From Sodiomyces alkalinus F11 (Eukaryota; Ascomycota; Sordariomycetes; Glomerellales; Plectosphaerellaceae), in NCBI RefSeq assembly GCF_003711515.1, contig NW_021167079.1, forward strand, positions 1,415,471 to 1,479,470: 64,000 bases of DNA. Reading direction: 5' to 3'. The notes below the pieces were generated by a model. The model did not search any database, had not been told where the DNA came from, and was given only the letters and a program-made list of their open reading frames with translations. Below, in pieces: positions 1 through 12,488 of this stretch. The position numbers were made by a program, and so were the translations under genes. The first letter of the stretch is position 1; each line of letters begins with the position of its first letter.

Positions 1-113
1 CTGTGTGACGACTTGCTTTATTTATGCCTTAAGGGGCCTTAGACTAGGCACGCCTAGACCCCTATAGGTTTATACTGGGGACCTATTATAACTACTACTA
101 TAGGCACCTAATA
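1..113 (-). repeat. Element A 3' LTR, partial
   Basis: This stretch is near-identical to 8601-8713; the differences are mostly C/T and G/A changes (for example TGGACC against TAGACC). On the minus strand it is the first 113 bases of the LTR, beginning TATTAGG where the other copy has TGTTAGG. The rest lies left of the window. Confidence 0.9.
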
Positions 114-135
114 TAACGACCTCCCCCGGATACTC
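114..135 (-). other. Element A polypurine tract
   Basis: Directly upstream (minus strand) of the 3' LTR lies a purine-rich run, GGGGGAGG, within GGAGTATCCGGGGGAGG. This is the normal position of the plus-strand primer of a gypsy element and supports the minus orientation. Confidence 0.6.
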
Positions 136-920
136 CTATCCTTAGGAGCGCTCGACGCGTGCTAGCCTCTTAGCTCCTCCGAACCCTAGTCCCTAAGTCC
201 GTCCCTAAATCCCCCGATACCCCCCCGAACTAGAGCCTTCGATATCGGGACCTAACGGGTTCCCGCCTAGTGCCTACACGGAGCCTCTTTAGCCGTGGCT
301 CCGATCCGGGTATACCCCCTCTCCCTTTATTTATTAACTAAGATCTATTAACTAAGATCTATTAACTAAGACCACTAATAAGGGCCACTTCCTTTTATAC
401 TTCTAAATTCGGCGCCGTGTACGGGCGAGTCCTATTAATCCACCTATAGCCGTGCCCCTATTAGGAACCTAACGGGTTCTAGGGTAGTTCCTTCTTAGGC
501 TATCGACTCTGCCCCTTTATCCTCCTGGGTTATCCCTTCTATCTACCTATAAAGACTCCCGAAGCTAGTATTATATAGGGCCCGATATTACTCCTTCCCT
601 GAATTCGTAGCTTCCTTCTTTATACTAAAAATAGGTGCCTATATAACTGTTATTGGAGGGATATCTCGTAATCCTGCTATTATTCTCTTTTCCTATTCTT
701 TTCTTCCTCTTTTATACCTAATTTTTAATCGTGCGGCGCCTAGTAAGTTCTACCTAATCTACGGTATCGCGTATTAACGGTTTATAGTCTTAATTAATTA
801 ATTAATTAATTAACTAACTACTATCTTATAAATGCTTCTAAATCCATCTCTAGTCTATAACACTAGCTAACCACGCGATATAGTATAGTTATTATACCTT
901 CCTAGGAAGATAATAATAAT
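136..920. other. Element A 3' noncoding region with possible antisense promoter
   Basis: I see no reading frame here. A pyrimidine-rich run (TTCTCTTTTCCTATTCTTTT and onward, about 674-716) precedes the antisense frame; such tracts are common just before fungal transcription starts. A TTAA/TTAATTAA simple repeat lies at about 789-818. Confidence 0.35.
333..372. repeat. Tandem repeat, 14-bp unit, about 2.9 copies
   Basis: The unit ATTAACTAAGATCT occurs at 333-346 and 347-360, followed by a partial, diverged third copy. It lies in the noncoding 3' region of element A. Confidence 0.85.
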
Positions 921-2414
921 AATAATAAGTGCGTCGCCACTCCCGCGAGTATAACGCGGTCCTTTAAGAGGATTAAGATCGTGGTTATAGCGTCGACCTT
1001 ATAGTCTACTAGGTAGTCTGCCACGTAGCCTACTACGTTAAAGCCTCCTACTCTTACTACGGCTACGCCTTTAACGTTAACTACTACGCCGTTAGTCGCT
1101 CCCCGCTAAAAGGTGGTGGATATCAGTATAGGCGGGGATTTAAGGGCCCCTTATATACGTTATACGGGTAAGTTAGTAACGATTAACTTTAAGGAGAAAA
1201 CGTATACTATTAAGGCCGTGACGTGCCGTTATACCGATAATAGTCGGCGGACGAATAAGTGCCACTATTACTCTAAGCATAATAGCCTTAAGTGCCACGT
1301 AGTAAGTTATATATCTTTGTCGTCGTCCCGATACGCCCTTCTTCCCCTTTATATCTCTTTATTATCCCTATAGCTATAGTCTCTCCCTTTATGGACTACT
1401 CCGTAGGCCTGTTTCTGATATATATAATAGCTCCTTATTACCGGTAAGAACGCTGCCGAGTAGCTATAGAAGGTTTTAGTTATCGCTATCGAGAAAGGTG
1501 GCCTAAACGAGAGTCGCCGTGTAAGTGTTACTATATCCCTTTGTTAACCCTATATAGTACCCTTACTAATCCTCTATAGTGCTAGGCTATAGCAGTTCGA
1601 TACTAGGTTATCCTTAGAGAGGCTCTGGGTTAGGCGACGTTAGAGGTTAACCGGTCGTCTACCGAGGAAGCTATAACTACTCGGCGTTAAGCTAAGGAAG
1701 TTACCGACGCCCGCTAGAAAACGGCGGAAGATATCCATAAGAGGCTTAATAGTATAGAGTTAATCCTTAAGTAATTCGTCGGGCTATAGTAGTAGCGCCT
1801 TACCGTTAAGTAGTAGCGGCTTAATATCGAGTAGTAACGCTTAGCGTTATATTAGCGCGACCTTACGGCCTAGGAATATACGGCCACTGCTTTCGAGTAG
1901 ATAGCTACTCTTAACCTAGCCTAGGCTTAGGCCGTGGAAGGTGATATACTTATACCTTTAGGGTCCGCCTTAGCCCCCGCGGGGGTTAGCTTTATAGGCG
2001 ACGATATATTTAGTTATAGTGGCTTTGCGTAACCTTAAGGCTTCGTGCCGTAAGGTCCTTAGGGTCTCCCGGATCCTTATAAAGTGCCCGATAATAATAA
2101 TATAGTGCCGGCCTTATTAGTGAAGAAGGGGAAGAAGGCTTTAACGCCCTCGACTCCTTTATCGGGGAAGAAAAAGAAAAAGTAGTAGAAGGCGAAGACG
2201 CCGCTGTCTTTTTATCCTTCGACGCTATCCGCGGGTGGTAGGTAAGAGGGGGTAATAGCTACTACCGCGGGGTAGAGCCAGGTATATATAGAGGATAACG
2301 GCGAGGCGGTTAGGCGCGAGCCTACCCCTTTAGACGATAAGTTAGTAGGGTTTAAGGACGCCCTAAAAGGGCCATGATAGTATATATAGAGGAAACGGTT
2401 ATTTGTTTTTTAGG
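921..2414 (+). pseudogene. Element A antisense accessory frame (zinc cluster plus Gln-rich coiled coil)
   Basis: It lies between the chromodomain and the 3' LTR, on the strand opposite pol. The first part (921-1373) has a Thr/Pro-rich stretch and a Cys/His cluster of the form TCRY...NKCHYYSKHNSLKC, in which Tyr may be former Cys. From about 1580 another frame continues with a heptad-like, Gln-rich segment (QQQRLTVKQQRLNIEQQ when TAG is read as Gln), then a Lys-rich tail ending near 2414. The change of frame around 1373-1580 could be an intron or an indel. Function unknown. Almost all stops are TAG/TAA, as in the neighbouring genes, which argues that this was coding and not chance. The D antisense frame has a similar zinc-then-coiled-coil order. 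Confidence 0.5.
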
Positions 2415-2939
2415 TTTTTTACTAGCCTTCGGGTTAGGTTTTTCCTTTTTTTTTTTTAACTAGCTTTAGGGTATTCCTATTATAACCCTAACGGTCCCTA
2501 ACTATACTTTACTATAATATAATCATATCCTATTATAACGGTTAATTAAGGGAATAGTAAAGGGAAATAGACTTTAAGGGCGATAAGCTATTATACTAAA
2601 GGAAGAGGGACGGGAATTAGGGGCGTTATACCCGAAAAGGAATAAAGGTCGGAAACAGAACGCTTAAAAAGGAAGAAAATAGTAACTAACGCGATAACGC
2701 CTATATAGTTCCCGTCTAGATTAAGGGGGGGTCCTTATCCGAGAATTTATCTCCACGACCTACTAAAGGGTTTTACTAGGTTAATATAGCCGATTCGTGG
2801 ACCCTTACCTCTATTAGGTCCTTATCGGGAATAGTGTATAGTTCTATATAATTCCTAGTAAGTCTCGCTTATAATAATACCGTCCGTAGGGGGGGAATAT
2901 ATAATAACGACCTTACGTTATCTCTATTAGGTCCCCTAT

Positions 2940-5900
2940 AGAAATAGAGTAAGAACCCACTTAGTTCCCGGATAGTCTTACTCTAAAGTAGGCGTCGATG
3001 AGTTTATCGGGGATATTCCGTTTCGGCTCTTAGGTATTCTCCTCATCGCTATACCCTGCTTATTTAATTAGGTATTAACGTCGTTTACCCTAATATCGGT
3101 AGGCTAGGATAGCTTCGACCTCGTACTTATCCGAATCTAGTTCGACGTTAACTATAGGTGGCTCCGGCTATATCCTATCGCGGGACCTCTATAGTTTTAG
3201 TAGGGAAACCGGAAAGACGTTATAAATCCTTATACCCTTCGGTAGTTCTGATTAGTGGGCTAGGCTATACGTGCCGACGATTTTAATCACCTTATATAGT
3301 CTGATAAACTCATCGCTAAGCTTTTTTAACGGCCTTTTCTATCGGATATTCTTCGTGGATAATAGGATATACTCGTTTACCTTAAAGGAGCGCTAGGTAT
3401 AACCGTTATTATAGTACCGTTCGTAGAAAGCCTATGCCCTCTTAAGAAGGTCCGAAATAGAACGGCGCTAGGCTATAAGGTACTCCGCACGGCGCTCTGC
3501 TTTAGTAGCGCGGACCTTACCTACCCTAGGCAGTTATACTTTATTAGGACCTCAGGGGTTATAGCCTATTAGGGTATCGGATAGGGTATAATGTATCGCA
3601 GAGTGCTATGCTATATTATAGGTAAACTCTGCTAATAGTAGCCGGTTAACCTAGTTATCCTATTCCTGCGAGTAGAAGACGCGAAGATAGTACTCGAGGT
3701 TCTGGTTCTATCGCTCCGTTTATCTATCTATCTACGGGTGCCACGCTATAGATAGGCGCTTAACTATGCCTAAATATCGATATAATATTACCCAAAAACA
3801 GCTTATAAATAACAAGCCTTGGTCCGATATAATGCCGTTAGGTAGGCTAAAGGTGCGGAAAACGTGGTGCTATAGGGACTTAGTAAGTCCTTCTACTATC
3901 AGGCCACTACTTAAGGGGATATAAATCGAGTACTTTATTAGGCAGTATACTACTATAAGGATAGTATCCCGTTTCCTGTCTATAGTCGCGCTATAAACCG
4001 GCGGTAGGCCCGTGATAAAGTTAATAGATATCTCTATAAAGGGGCGCTAGGATATTAGGAGACTCGCTAGCTCGCTATAAGGCTTATAGTGCCGCGGCTT
4101 AGTGCGTTAATAAGCAGTATAGGTGGGTATAAACTGCCGGATATCCCTGGGTAAATAATCCTAGAAGTAGAAGTCCGAAATTCTCTTAATAGTCCTTATA
4201 ACCCTATAATAACCCACGCTAGGTCTATTATAGAAACCTTATAGGACCTTTTATCGGAGGCTAGAGTAGTCTAGCACGAAAACGCGATTCTTAAAACGAA
4301 GGATACCACTACTCCTAGACTAATATCCGTACGTGGTATCGTTACCGTGGACCTTACGCTACCTAGTGTAAAAAGGGTTATCCGCTTACGCCTCTACTAC
4401 CTCTTCTAGTAGTGTAGGGGAATTAAGAGCGGGAAAAACAGGGTTAGACTCAGGGGTAGTCCGGGAACCACGCTAGTTCCCGATGAGGCCTAAAACAAAA
4501 TGCCTCGAAAAAGGCTCCGAGATAAAGTCATCCGCTTACGTCTTAACTATCTTTTTCGGTAAGGTAGGAGGAGCGGGAATAGCGCGGGTACTATGCTAAG
4601 TCCTATATAGGCCTAAGGTAAAACGCTTCGAAATAGACTCTGTAGAGGAAGAAAGGTTATCCGCTTACGTCTTAACCACTAAGGTGGGAGGAGCGGGAAA
4701 ATCATAACCGGGGCTATTATAGGAACTACCCTGGTTCCCGATATAGCCTATAAAACGCTTAGAAAAAGACTCTGCCGCCTTAGCCCGGTTAGTAACCAGG
4801 GCGCGCTTATAAGGCGTATATTAGGGCTTCCTGGATAACCTATCCGCGGGGTTTAACGTCCCCGGGCGGTGCCGAATCTTAAAATTAAACGGGGCGAGCT
4901 CCTTAAGCCACCGTGCATACTATCCCTTAAGCTTAGGCTTATCTAGTAGGTGGCGATAGTTTAGGTGGTCTATTAGGACTACTATAGGGCTCTGACTATA
5001 GGCTATGTAGTAACGCTACGTACGGAAGGATTCGATAATAGCTATAAGCTTAGAATCGGGTATACTATAATTAAGCTTAGCCCTACGTAGTTTACGGGAT
5101 ATAAACGCTATAGGGCGCTATAAGCCTTCCTCGAGCTAGCTAATAACAGCGCTAATAGTAAAAGCAGAAGCATTGGGCTTAATACGTATTAGCAGAGCTG
5201 GGTTAAAATACCGTAGGACTAATGCCTTTTAAAATAGTAACTTTATTTCCTCAAACGTAGATTAGGCCTACTAGGAAAGTATAATGACCCTAGTATAGCC
5301 CCCTATAGGGCCCCTTTTAAGATAGTCTATAAGAGGGGCGGCTACCTTAGAGTAGTTCTTGATAAAACGCCTATAAAAACCCGTGAAGCCTAGGAAGACC
5401 TATATCTTCTTAATACTATTAGGGAGTTCCTAATCGCGGATAGCCTTAACGCGGGATAGGTCTATACGTACCCTATCTAGACTGCAGATAAAACTAAAGA
5501 ACTCCACGTCTCTAGTCTTAAATTCGCACTTATCGGGGTTAGTATACAGGGACTACTACCTAAGCCTTATAAGGACCTCGCGGACGTATATACGGTGGGT
5601 GGCTAGGTCTTTGCTATAGATAAGAATATTATCCAGATAGACTATATAGATAGTGTCGATAAGACCCGTTAGCGCCTAGTTAATATACCATTAGAAGCTT
5701 ACAGGCGCGTTAGTTAGCTCGAATAGTATAACGAGGTACTCGTAGTGGCCGTATTTTATATGGAACGCTGTCTTCCACTTATCCCTAGCTCGTATACGGA
5801 GCCGATAGTATATATCCTTAAGATCCAGCTTAGTATAGTACTACGCCGATAATAACCGATCTAGGATTTTATGGATCAGGGGCAGGGGGGTACGGTCCTT

Positions 5901-6879
5901 GACTATCACCTTATTTAATCTCCTGTAGTCGATATATAAACGTAGCTTACCACCTTTCTTAGGGATAAATAGGATAGGGGCGCCGGCCAGACTAGTAGAT
6001 AGTCTAATCCACCCTTTCGTAACGGTATCCTGTAGATACTAGCGTAGCACCTCGAGCTCTTATACGGCGAGGGGGTAAATAGGACTATAAGGGGGCTTTT
6101 TCCCTTCCTCGACCTTAATAGCGTGATCCTATTACTAATACGTCGGCAGCCTCCCGGCGTTCTTAACGTTAAAAACGTTAGCGAAATCTTAATACTATTC
6201 CGGTAGCATGCTAGCGGGTGTCCCGGCTTCTAAGAATTTATCTCTATATCCTACTAAAGAGTTTTCTATTAGGCTAACGTGGCCGATACGTGGGGCCCGC
6301 GTAGAACCTATAGAGGTTAGAGTAAGGATAGACTTAGCTTATCTAACTGCCCTACGCAGTTCTCTTAGTAACGTGACTATACTAAGCTCCGCGTAGGATA
6401 AGGGATAGGTCTATATACTATACTGCTGATTAACGTTAGGGTTAACGGCTATAAGCCACGGTCTTCCTAGAATTATACGGGCGCCCTAGGGATTAAGCCG
6501 TATAACGTGGAACTCGGCGCGCTATACTCTCTTCCGACCCTAGTAGTTGGTGGTAGTAATAATCCTATGGAAGGACCTAAGGGTTATCTTCGTTTATCCT
6601 TCCGTAATCCAGGATACCGGGATCGGGGACCCCTCAGGGACCTAACTAAGTCCTAGGAGGGACCGATCCAGTATATTAATATCGGCGCCTCCATTAAGGA
6701 GGGCCGATGTCTATACTTATTCCCTGCCTCGGCGAAAGGATACACGTGCCTTTACTAGTATAGTAGTAAGGGCTATCCGAGGCGGGTATAGTTCCTAGGG
6801 TACCTCGCCCGTGACACGGCCGACCGTGGGGCGGGATATAGACACCGGTTAGGTATTCGGGTTATTATTGCTTATACTT
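2940..6879 (-). pseudogene. pol: Element A pol: protease-RT-RNase H-integrase-chromodomain, RIP-inactivated
   Basis: The enzymatic polyprotein copies the RNA and integrates the DNA. Minus-strand order: retropepsin near 6660-6710, with NGGADINIL where DSGADINIL is expected; RT about 6000-5450, with [13 protein letters not shown] and the catalytic YLDD reading YLDN near 5630; RNase H to about 4830 (ADRLSRKP); integrase about 4350-3190, with SDQG and a conserved NFITGLP start; and a C-terminal chromodomain at about 3125-2975 (EVEAIL... EENT-stop-EPK, the stop being a former Trp). The chromodomain places it among chromoviruses and probably directed insertion to heterochromatin. Dozens of CAG/CAA/TGG codons read as stops, so it is dead. 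Confidence 0.9.
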
Positions 6880-8330
6880 AAACGCTGTATCCGAGGGCTA
6901 AGGCACGTAGTGGCGTAGTGTCCCTTTTAGTTATAATTATAGTAAGTAATAGAGTCGAGGTACGATAACAGTCTAGAGCGTATAGGGTAACTAGGAGCAG
7001 AGACTAGTATAGGTGTAAGGGCAGATATAGGGGTAGGCGTAGGGGTACTAGTAGAACCGTAGGTGGCCGTTTAGGTACCCTATCCTAGGGTACGCGAACG
7101 AAAACGACGTTATTAGATATTAGACTAGAAATCTGCTCGAGCGACGGCCAGCCCGTCGTTAACAGTTAAAGCCTTAGCCCTATAATAGGCTAGGGCTAGG
7201 TCCTAGTAGTCCTTAAGGACTCCTATAGATACTATATAGTCCCGAATAGGTGAGAGGACTCTTATTAGTACTATCTAAATCCTCTACTAGTCTAGGAGCT
7301 TACCCGGTAGTTCCGACTGTAGGGCTTCCCACCGTTATATGAATTTAGCGTAAGATTCCCCCTCTCTCTAGGAGGAGATAGACTCGCTCTGGATCTATAC
7401 TGCTACCTCCCGTAGGCGGGTGTCGTTATTATTAACCTGGCGGGATAGCCAGGCTTATAGGGCGGCCTAGCTAACCCTATTAGAGTCGTTATCGTTATAT
7501 CGTGCCTCCCCTATCACCTTAAGGAACGCTAGTAGGCTACACTATGATATAAGTACGATGTAGTTCTTTATAGCATCTATAGGGAAGGACTAGGAATCTA
7601 GGTTAAACCGCTAATTCGTCTCCTAAATAAATATACGATACTTAGCCTAGGATACACTATCCTACTTAGGCAGGGGAAAATTAAACTTAGCCTAGGTAGC
7701 GGATCCGTGTATAGAAGACGTTATAGATATATTATAGGTATACTAGGATCCTATTAGGGTTACGATAATACGATATGGAGGTTTAGCTATACGATAGTGG
7801 GTAATATCGGCCCGGTGGGAATCGATAATAGGATTAAAAAAGACGGTAGCGGTAGTAATAACGGTAGTAGTATCCGCCTTAAGCTTAGTAAGATAAGCGA
7901 GCTTACGCTTACGGTGGTTCTATACCTCTATCTATTTAACACGTTCGTTTAGTTATTTATCCGTTAATATAGCTAGGTTAACGTCTACGTGCGGGGGTAG
8001 ATTAGGATCCTATACGGGTCCCGTAATAACTATAGTCTAAGAAACGGGGATAGTGATAGGGGTAAAGGCGGTAGTAGAGGTAGTGCTAGCTATAGGAGTA
8101 GGTATAAGGGCAGGAACGGGAACGGGTATAGGGGTAAAGGCGGTGGCAGAAATAGGAGCCGTGTTAGTTCCCGGCGTATTCCCGTCGTATTCCTCGTTAG
8201 CGTCCTCTATACAGACGGGTTTGCTATTATGGAGCTATCGCTCGAATTAACTAGCAGCCTCGTTAAAATTAAAGGTAGGATCGTTTATTTCGTGATAGTT
8301 AGATATCTTAGTGACTCTCCTTAATAGTCT
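6880..8330 (-). pseudogene. gag: Element A gag (capsid/nucleocapsid), RIP-inactivated
   Basis: The structural polyprotein forms the virus-like particle and binds the element RNA. It is read on the minus strand upstream of pol. Near 6895-6945 the frame shows a retroviral zinc knuckle, C-x2-C-x4-H-x4-C, in which the first two Cys have become Tyr (YYNYN) while GHYATTC is kept. Upstream there are Pro/Ser/Thr-rich stretches and a capsid-like region. Several TAG/TAA replace Gln codons. Small plus-strand open frames inside it (such as 8053-8250) are shadows. The start codon cannot be fixed because ATG is itself a RIP target. Confidence 0.75.
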
Positions 8331-8349
8331 TCGCGCCCTTAGAGGGTAG

Positions 8350-8358
8350 AGCGATTAA
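8350..8358 (-). other. Element A candidate self-priming PBS
   Basis: AGCGATTAA at 8350-8358 is the exact complement of TTAATCGCT inside the LTR at 8470-8478. Elements of the Tf1/sushi type prime reverse transcription with the folded 5' end of their own RNA, and this pairing has that layout. Nine bases is short, so chance cannot be excluded; element D shows the same arrangement with eleven. Confidence 0.4.
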
Positions 8359-8360
8359 AA

Positions 8361-8713
8361 TATTACATAGGTTATCGTAAAGAGTGAAAAGGTAGGGTTA
8401 AGTAAGGAACCAGGTATAATTATAATAGAATCACGATAGGGAAAGTATAGAGGTAGCTAAAGAATCAGATTAATCGCTGGCCTCCCTCTTTAAAGGGGAG
8501 GCTCCTCCGCTCCTTAAGATTACGTTCCGCTGCTCCTCGAGGACTGCTTATTTGCTTCCTTAAGGGCTGCCTTATTTACTTCGAGGGACTATTCTGTTTA
8601 CTGTGTGACGACTTGCTTTATTTATACCTTAAGGGGCCTTAGACTAGGCACGCCTGGACCCCTATGGGTTTATACTGGGGACCCATTATGACTACTGCTA
8701 TAGACACCTAACA
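8361..8713 (-). repeat. Element A 5' LTR
   Basis: The right boundary (TG on the minus strand) is set by the repeat at 1-113. The left boundary is inferred from the last TpA (former CA) next to a candidate self-priming site at 8350-8358, so it is less certain. The length would be about 353 bp. Confidence 0.65.
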
Positions 8714-9790
8714 CCCTACTAGTGTGTTAGGTATAATAGTAATAAGAGTTTAACTAGTAGATATAGAGGCAGAATAAAGCTATCCTATAAAGGCTTATCG
8801 AACGCCCGGCGATAAAGCGCGAATATAAGAAGCCACTAGTCTATAACTATAAGACCCTAGCAGAGAACGCGACCGTTACTAAGATTAACGATTAGGTATC
8901 CGCGGTCGAGGCCGGAAACCATTTTCGGGTAAAGGCCCCCGTACTCTAGTTAATTAAATAGGCTTTAACTAAGCTAGAATAATCCTACTAGATATCGTGG
9001 CGGAGTTATAAACGGAAGCTCTTATCGCCTATATAGGACGACTTTAAGGCGTTTATTTGGCGAGAATACCTATCCCGCGACTTATAGTACTTTTATTACC
9101 GGGAGGAGCTATATAAGTCATTTATTATCGGCGAGATAACGCCGATAAAATTATTCGAATAATAGGATAACTACTATTACCTATTAGGGTAAAAGACGTA
9201 TAGTAGCGAAGAGCGTACGTACGACTATTTTTAATAACTACCCGCACGGTTCTGCGATAAGCTTTATAAGCGGCGGGTTAAGCTTAAAGAGGCCTATACG
9301 GTAGCGTAGGAGGCGTAATTACTTTAGGAGATATACTCCCCGAATAATAGGTCTAATAGCCGGAAAAGGTCCTACTCCTACTATTAGAAGGATAACCCGT
9401 CGTAGAGGGGACGGTATCCGTCCGCTAAATAGTCGAAAAGCACCTTAAAGGGGTAATAATAAGCGATAAAATCTTTATTATCGACGACTACCCTTAGCGC
9501 CTAAAAGACCTCTAGGTTAGATAAACCCTTTAATAGGGAGTGCTATAACTATAGTAAAAAGAGATACCGGTCTAAGGACTACTATAGTAAAGACTATAAA
9601 GACGGCGGTAAGGGCTCGGCGAAGAAAAGCGCTAACGTAAGTAATATTTAGATTTAGGGGGAATTAGCCCTTAACGATAATATACGGATTACTAAGATCC
9701 TTAATAGCCCGGGAAACGGATTAGCGTAGTATAAGGGGTAAGCACTACATCCATAAACGCCCCGAAATAGGTCCTAGTCGGTAAAGTCGC
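8714..9790 (+). pseudogene. gag: Element B gag, 5' end lost behind element A
   Basis: The plus-strand frame corresponds to 53570-54620 of element G. A zinc knuckle lies near 9540-9600 (CYNYSKKRYRSKDYYSKD), where the second Cys, the His and the last Cys have become Tyr or Arg. The capsid part includes FIWREYLSRDL-like and REELYKSFIIGE segments found in both copies. Gln codons read as TAG throughout. Confidence 0.75.
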
Positions 9791-12488
9791 GCGAGGAGTT
9801 ATATATATTATCCGAGAAGGGCGTAAGGTTAAGCTTAGCGTTAACCTCGATACGGGTATATAAGTCGATATTATTAGCCCGGTATTAGTAGAACGGTTAA
9901 AGTTATAGCCGTTAAGCGGAATCTAGGCCCCGGCTCTAAAAGGTTTTAATAGCCGAGCGGCGAGTAGCCGCGGAGTATATAGCTTAGCCTTCTATTTAGT
10001 AGACTCTAAGGGGAGGCTCTAACTCTTAGAGAGAGTATTTATATATATAGACCGGCCGAAGGGGTTAGGTGATTTACTATTATCGAATAATAGTATAGAT
10101 TAGGAGAGTATCCTAATTAATACGGCTAGCCGACTATTCGGCTTTAGACCGCTCTTTATCGCGGAACTCGAGGCCTAGGCCTAGGAGGTAGTAGAGTAAA
10201 GGGCGAAGGCATACGTTATATATATTACTATAGCTACCGCTATTACGAGTAGTACCCCGGATACAATAATTCTATTAGTGGACGGCGATAAACCACGGCC
10301 TAAAGGCGTGCGTTTACCTTTTAGTTTATAATAGTTCGAAGATATATTTTCGGAAGAAGCAGCGAAGGAACTACCTTTATTAGAGGACGCAGAATATTCT
10401 ATTAACCTATAAAAGGGGAAGGAGCCCCTATTCGGGCTTTTATACCCGCTATTACCTATATAGCTCAAGGAGCTAAAGAAGTATATCGCTAAAGGTATAG
10501 CGAGCGGTCGTATTCAGAAATCGACTAGCCTAATAGGGTTATTAGTCCAATTCGTGCTAAAAAAGGATAGTAGTCTTTACCTATATATCGACTATTATAG
10601 GCTAAACGCCGCTACGATTAAGAACGGGTACCCGCTCCTACTAATTTGGGAATTACTAGATCGCCTTTCGGGCACTTAGTACTTTTCGAAGGTTAATATC
10701 CGAGATACCTATTATAGGATCCGGATTAAGAAAGAGGACTGCTAGAAAACCGTATTTAGAACACGGTATAGGCACTTTAAGTACACGGTTATACTATTCG
10801 GGACAATAAACACGCCCGCGATATCTTAAATGTATATTTACTAAGTACTCGCCGGTTTACTTAATATCTACTATATCGTATACCTTAATAATATCCTAAT
10901 CTACTCCTATACTAAAGAGGAATACACGAAGCACCTATAATAAGTCCTTAAAAGGTTACGGCGTTATTAACTATATACTAAACTATTAAAATACGAATTT
11001 TATAGGGACCGGGTAGACTTTTTAGGGTTTATAGTAAGCTATAAGGGTATTATAATAGACTTAGAGAGAGTATAAGCGGTAGCCGACTAGCCGGCGTTAG
11101 AATCTTTTAGGGATATATAAGTCTTCCTAGGATTCGCGAATTTCTATAGGAGGTTTATTAAAGGGTACTTAAAGGTTATAATACCCCTATCCGCGCTACT
11201 AAAGGGTAGTAAGGCCGGCGTGAAGAAGGGATTATTCTATTTTCCGCCGGAGGCTTAAGAAGCTTTTAAAAGATTAAAGGTTACTTTTAGCTTAGCGCCT
11301 ATTCTACGCTATTAGAACCCCGTGCTAGACTCTAGAGTTAAGACGGACGCGTCGGATAAAGTAGTATCCGGAATTTTAAGTTAGAAGCACGATTTATAGT
11401 AGCGATTAATCGCTTACTATTCGCGAAAACTCACCGATACGGAATAATAGTAGGCTATAGGATAATAGGAGTTATTAGCTATTATAGAAAGCTTAGAGCA
11501 TTAAAGACACTACCTTAAAGGTATAGGGTAGGCGTTTACGGCCCTAATAGACTATAAAGCCCTAAAGGGCGTATTACGGGCGCTAGCGCGGGACCTTCGC
11601 GGAAGGCTTACTAAATAGGTGTATCGGCTTATATTTTTCGATTTCGAAGTATAATATCGCCCGGGAAAGATAAACCTAGCGGATAGTCCATCTAGGAGGC
11701 TAGACTATATAGGGGGGGAAATATCCTATAACGATATCCTCCCTACTCTCTTTAGTAAGCTAAGTCTAATTAATAATATATAGGCGAGTATTCGCTAATA
11801 GATTATATAAATCCACGTTACCCTAAAGAAGGCGGTTCTTTTCGTATACGTGTAGGCCGTTAGGAGGTTATTTTAGGAGAAGGACCTTAGACTTAAGAGA
11901 TAACGGGTCGCTCCGCTAAACGAAGACGTCGCGTAGCTAAGCTCTAGAGTAGGGCGATAAGGGTAATAGCCACCTCTAAGCCTAAAGGATAGCACCTCGC
12001 GTATTATCGTTATAGCGATTATACGGGCTAAGAAAACCCGCGGTAATAATATAATAGTCTAGCAGGCCTCCGCCGACTATACGCCGGAGGAGGAGACTAA
12101 GGCTAGGGTTACTATAATCCCGGATTAGTATATCCTACGCTCTATAGTATAGGAGCTTACTAGGGGCGAAACGGTAAATCGTCTTATATCTAGCGAAGAG
12201 TTTAAGTAATTAATTAGAGGACTATAGACTACTAACACCGACTATATATCTTTAACGGTAAATATTCGATAAGAGACCGGAAAAAGAGCGGGGTACTCTT
12301 TAGACGAAAATAGCACGCTATATTATAGGGGAAGACTAATAATCCCCGAAAAGGCGATAATTAGGATGGAGATACTACGCTAATATCACGATAACCCCTA
12401 TACGGGATATATAGATATAAATAAGATACTAAAGCTAGTATTAAGAAAGTTTTATTAGGTTAACCTAGCGAATAACGCTCGCGAATAT
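9791..12488 (+). pseudogene. pol: Element B pol, first part: PR-RT-RNase H-start of integrase
   Basis: This is the plus strand and collinear with G. Protease near 9838-9900 has NLDTGI where a DTG active site is expected. RT is about 10490-11010 and contains DYYRLNAATIKN and YLNNILIYS, with both catalytic Asp changed to Asn by G-to-A. RNase H is about 11270-11700, ending RPGKINLADSPSRRLD. The zinc-binding start of integrase is interrupted at 12488 by element C, and the rest follows at 26751. A minus-strand open frame at 10181-10468 is a shadow of this region. Confidence 0.85.

Larger units (their letters stand above)
1..8713 (-). mobile_element. Element A: Ty3/gypsy chromovirus, RIP-degraded, 3' LTR cut by window edge
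   Basis: The first 113 bases match 8601-8713, so the unit is bounded by two LTR copies and reads on the minus strand. In that direction the LTR starts TGTTAGGTG (TATTAGGTG in the left copy). The order is 5' LTR, gag, protease, RT, RNase H, integrase, chromodomain, an antisense frame, a polypurine tract and the 3' LTR. It interrupts element B: the sequence right of 8713 lines up with the start of the other B-family copy near 53570. The far flank lies outside the window, so no target duplication can be checked. Stops in coding frames are nearly all TAG/TAA, as expected from RIP. Confidence 0.9.
8714..12488 (+). mobile_element. Element B, segment 1: Ty3/gypsy chromovirus, plus strand
   Basis: This stretch is collinear with 53570-57350 (element G) and carries gag through the start of integrase. 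It is cut on the left by element A and on the right by element C. The reading resumes at 26751 and again at 43309, so B is the host of three insertions. Its mutation load is heavy; its RT active site reads YLNN where G keeps YLDD. Confidence 0.9.

Noticed and set aside
334..372. Possible CRISPR-like or telomeric repeat
   Set aside because: This is a short head-to-tail 14-bp tandem without spacers in a fungal transposon; it is a plain minisatellite.
8053..8250. 65-codon plus-strand frame rich in Gly/Val/Ala
   Set aside because: It lies within gag of A on the opposite strand, in low-complexity sequence.
10181..10468. 95-codon minus-strand frame with a hydrophobic end
   Set aside because: It overlaps the protease-RT linker of B. 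The G copy (about 55030-55310) does not obviously keep it, so it is taken as a shadow.
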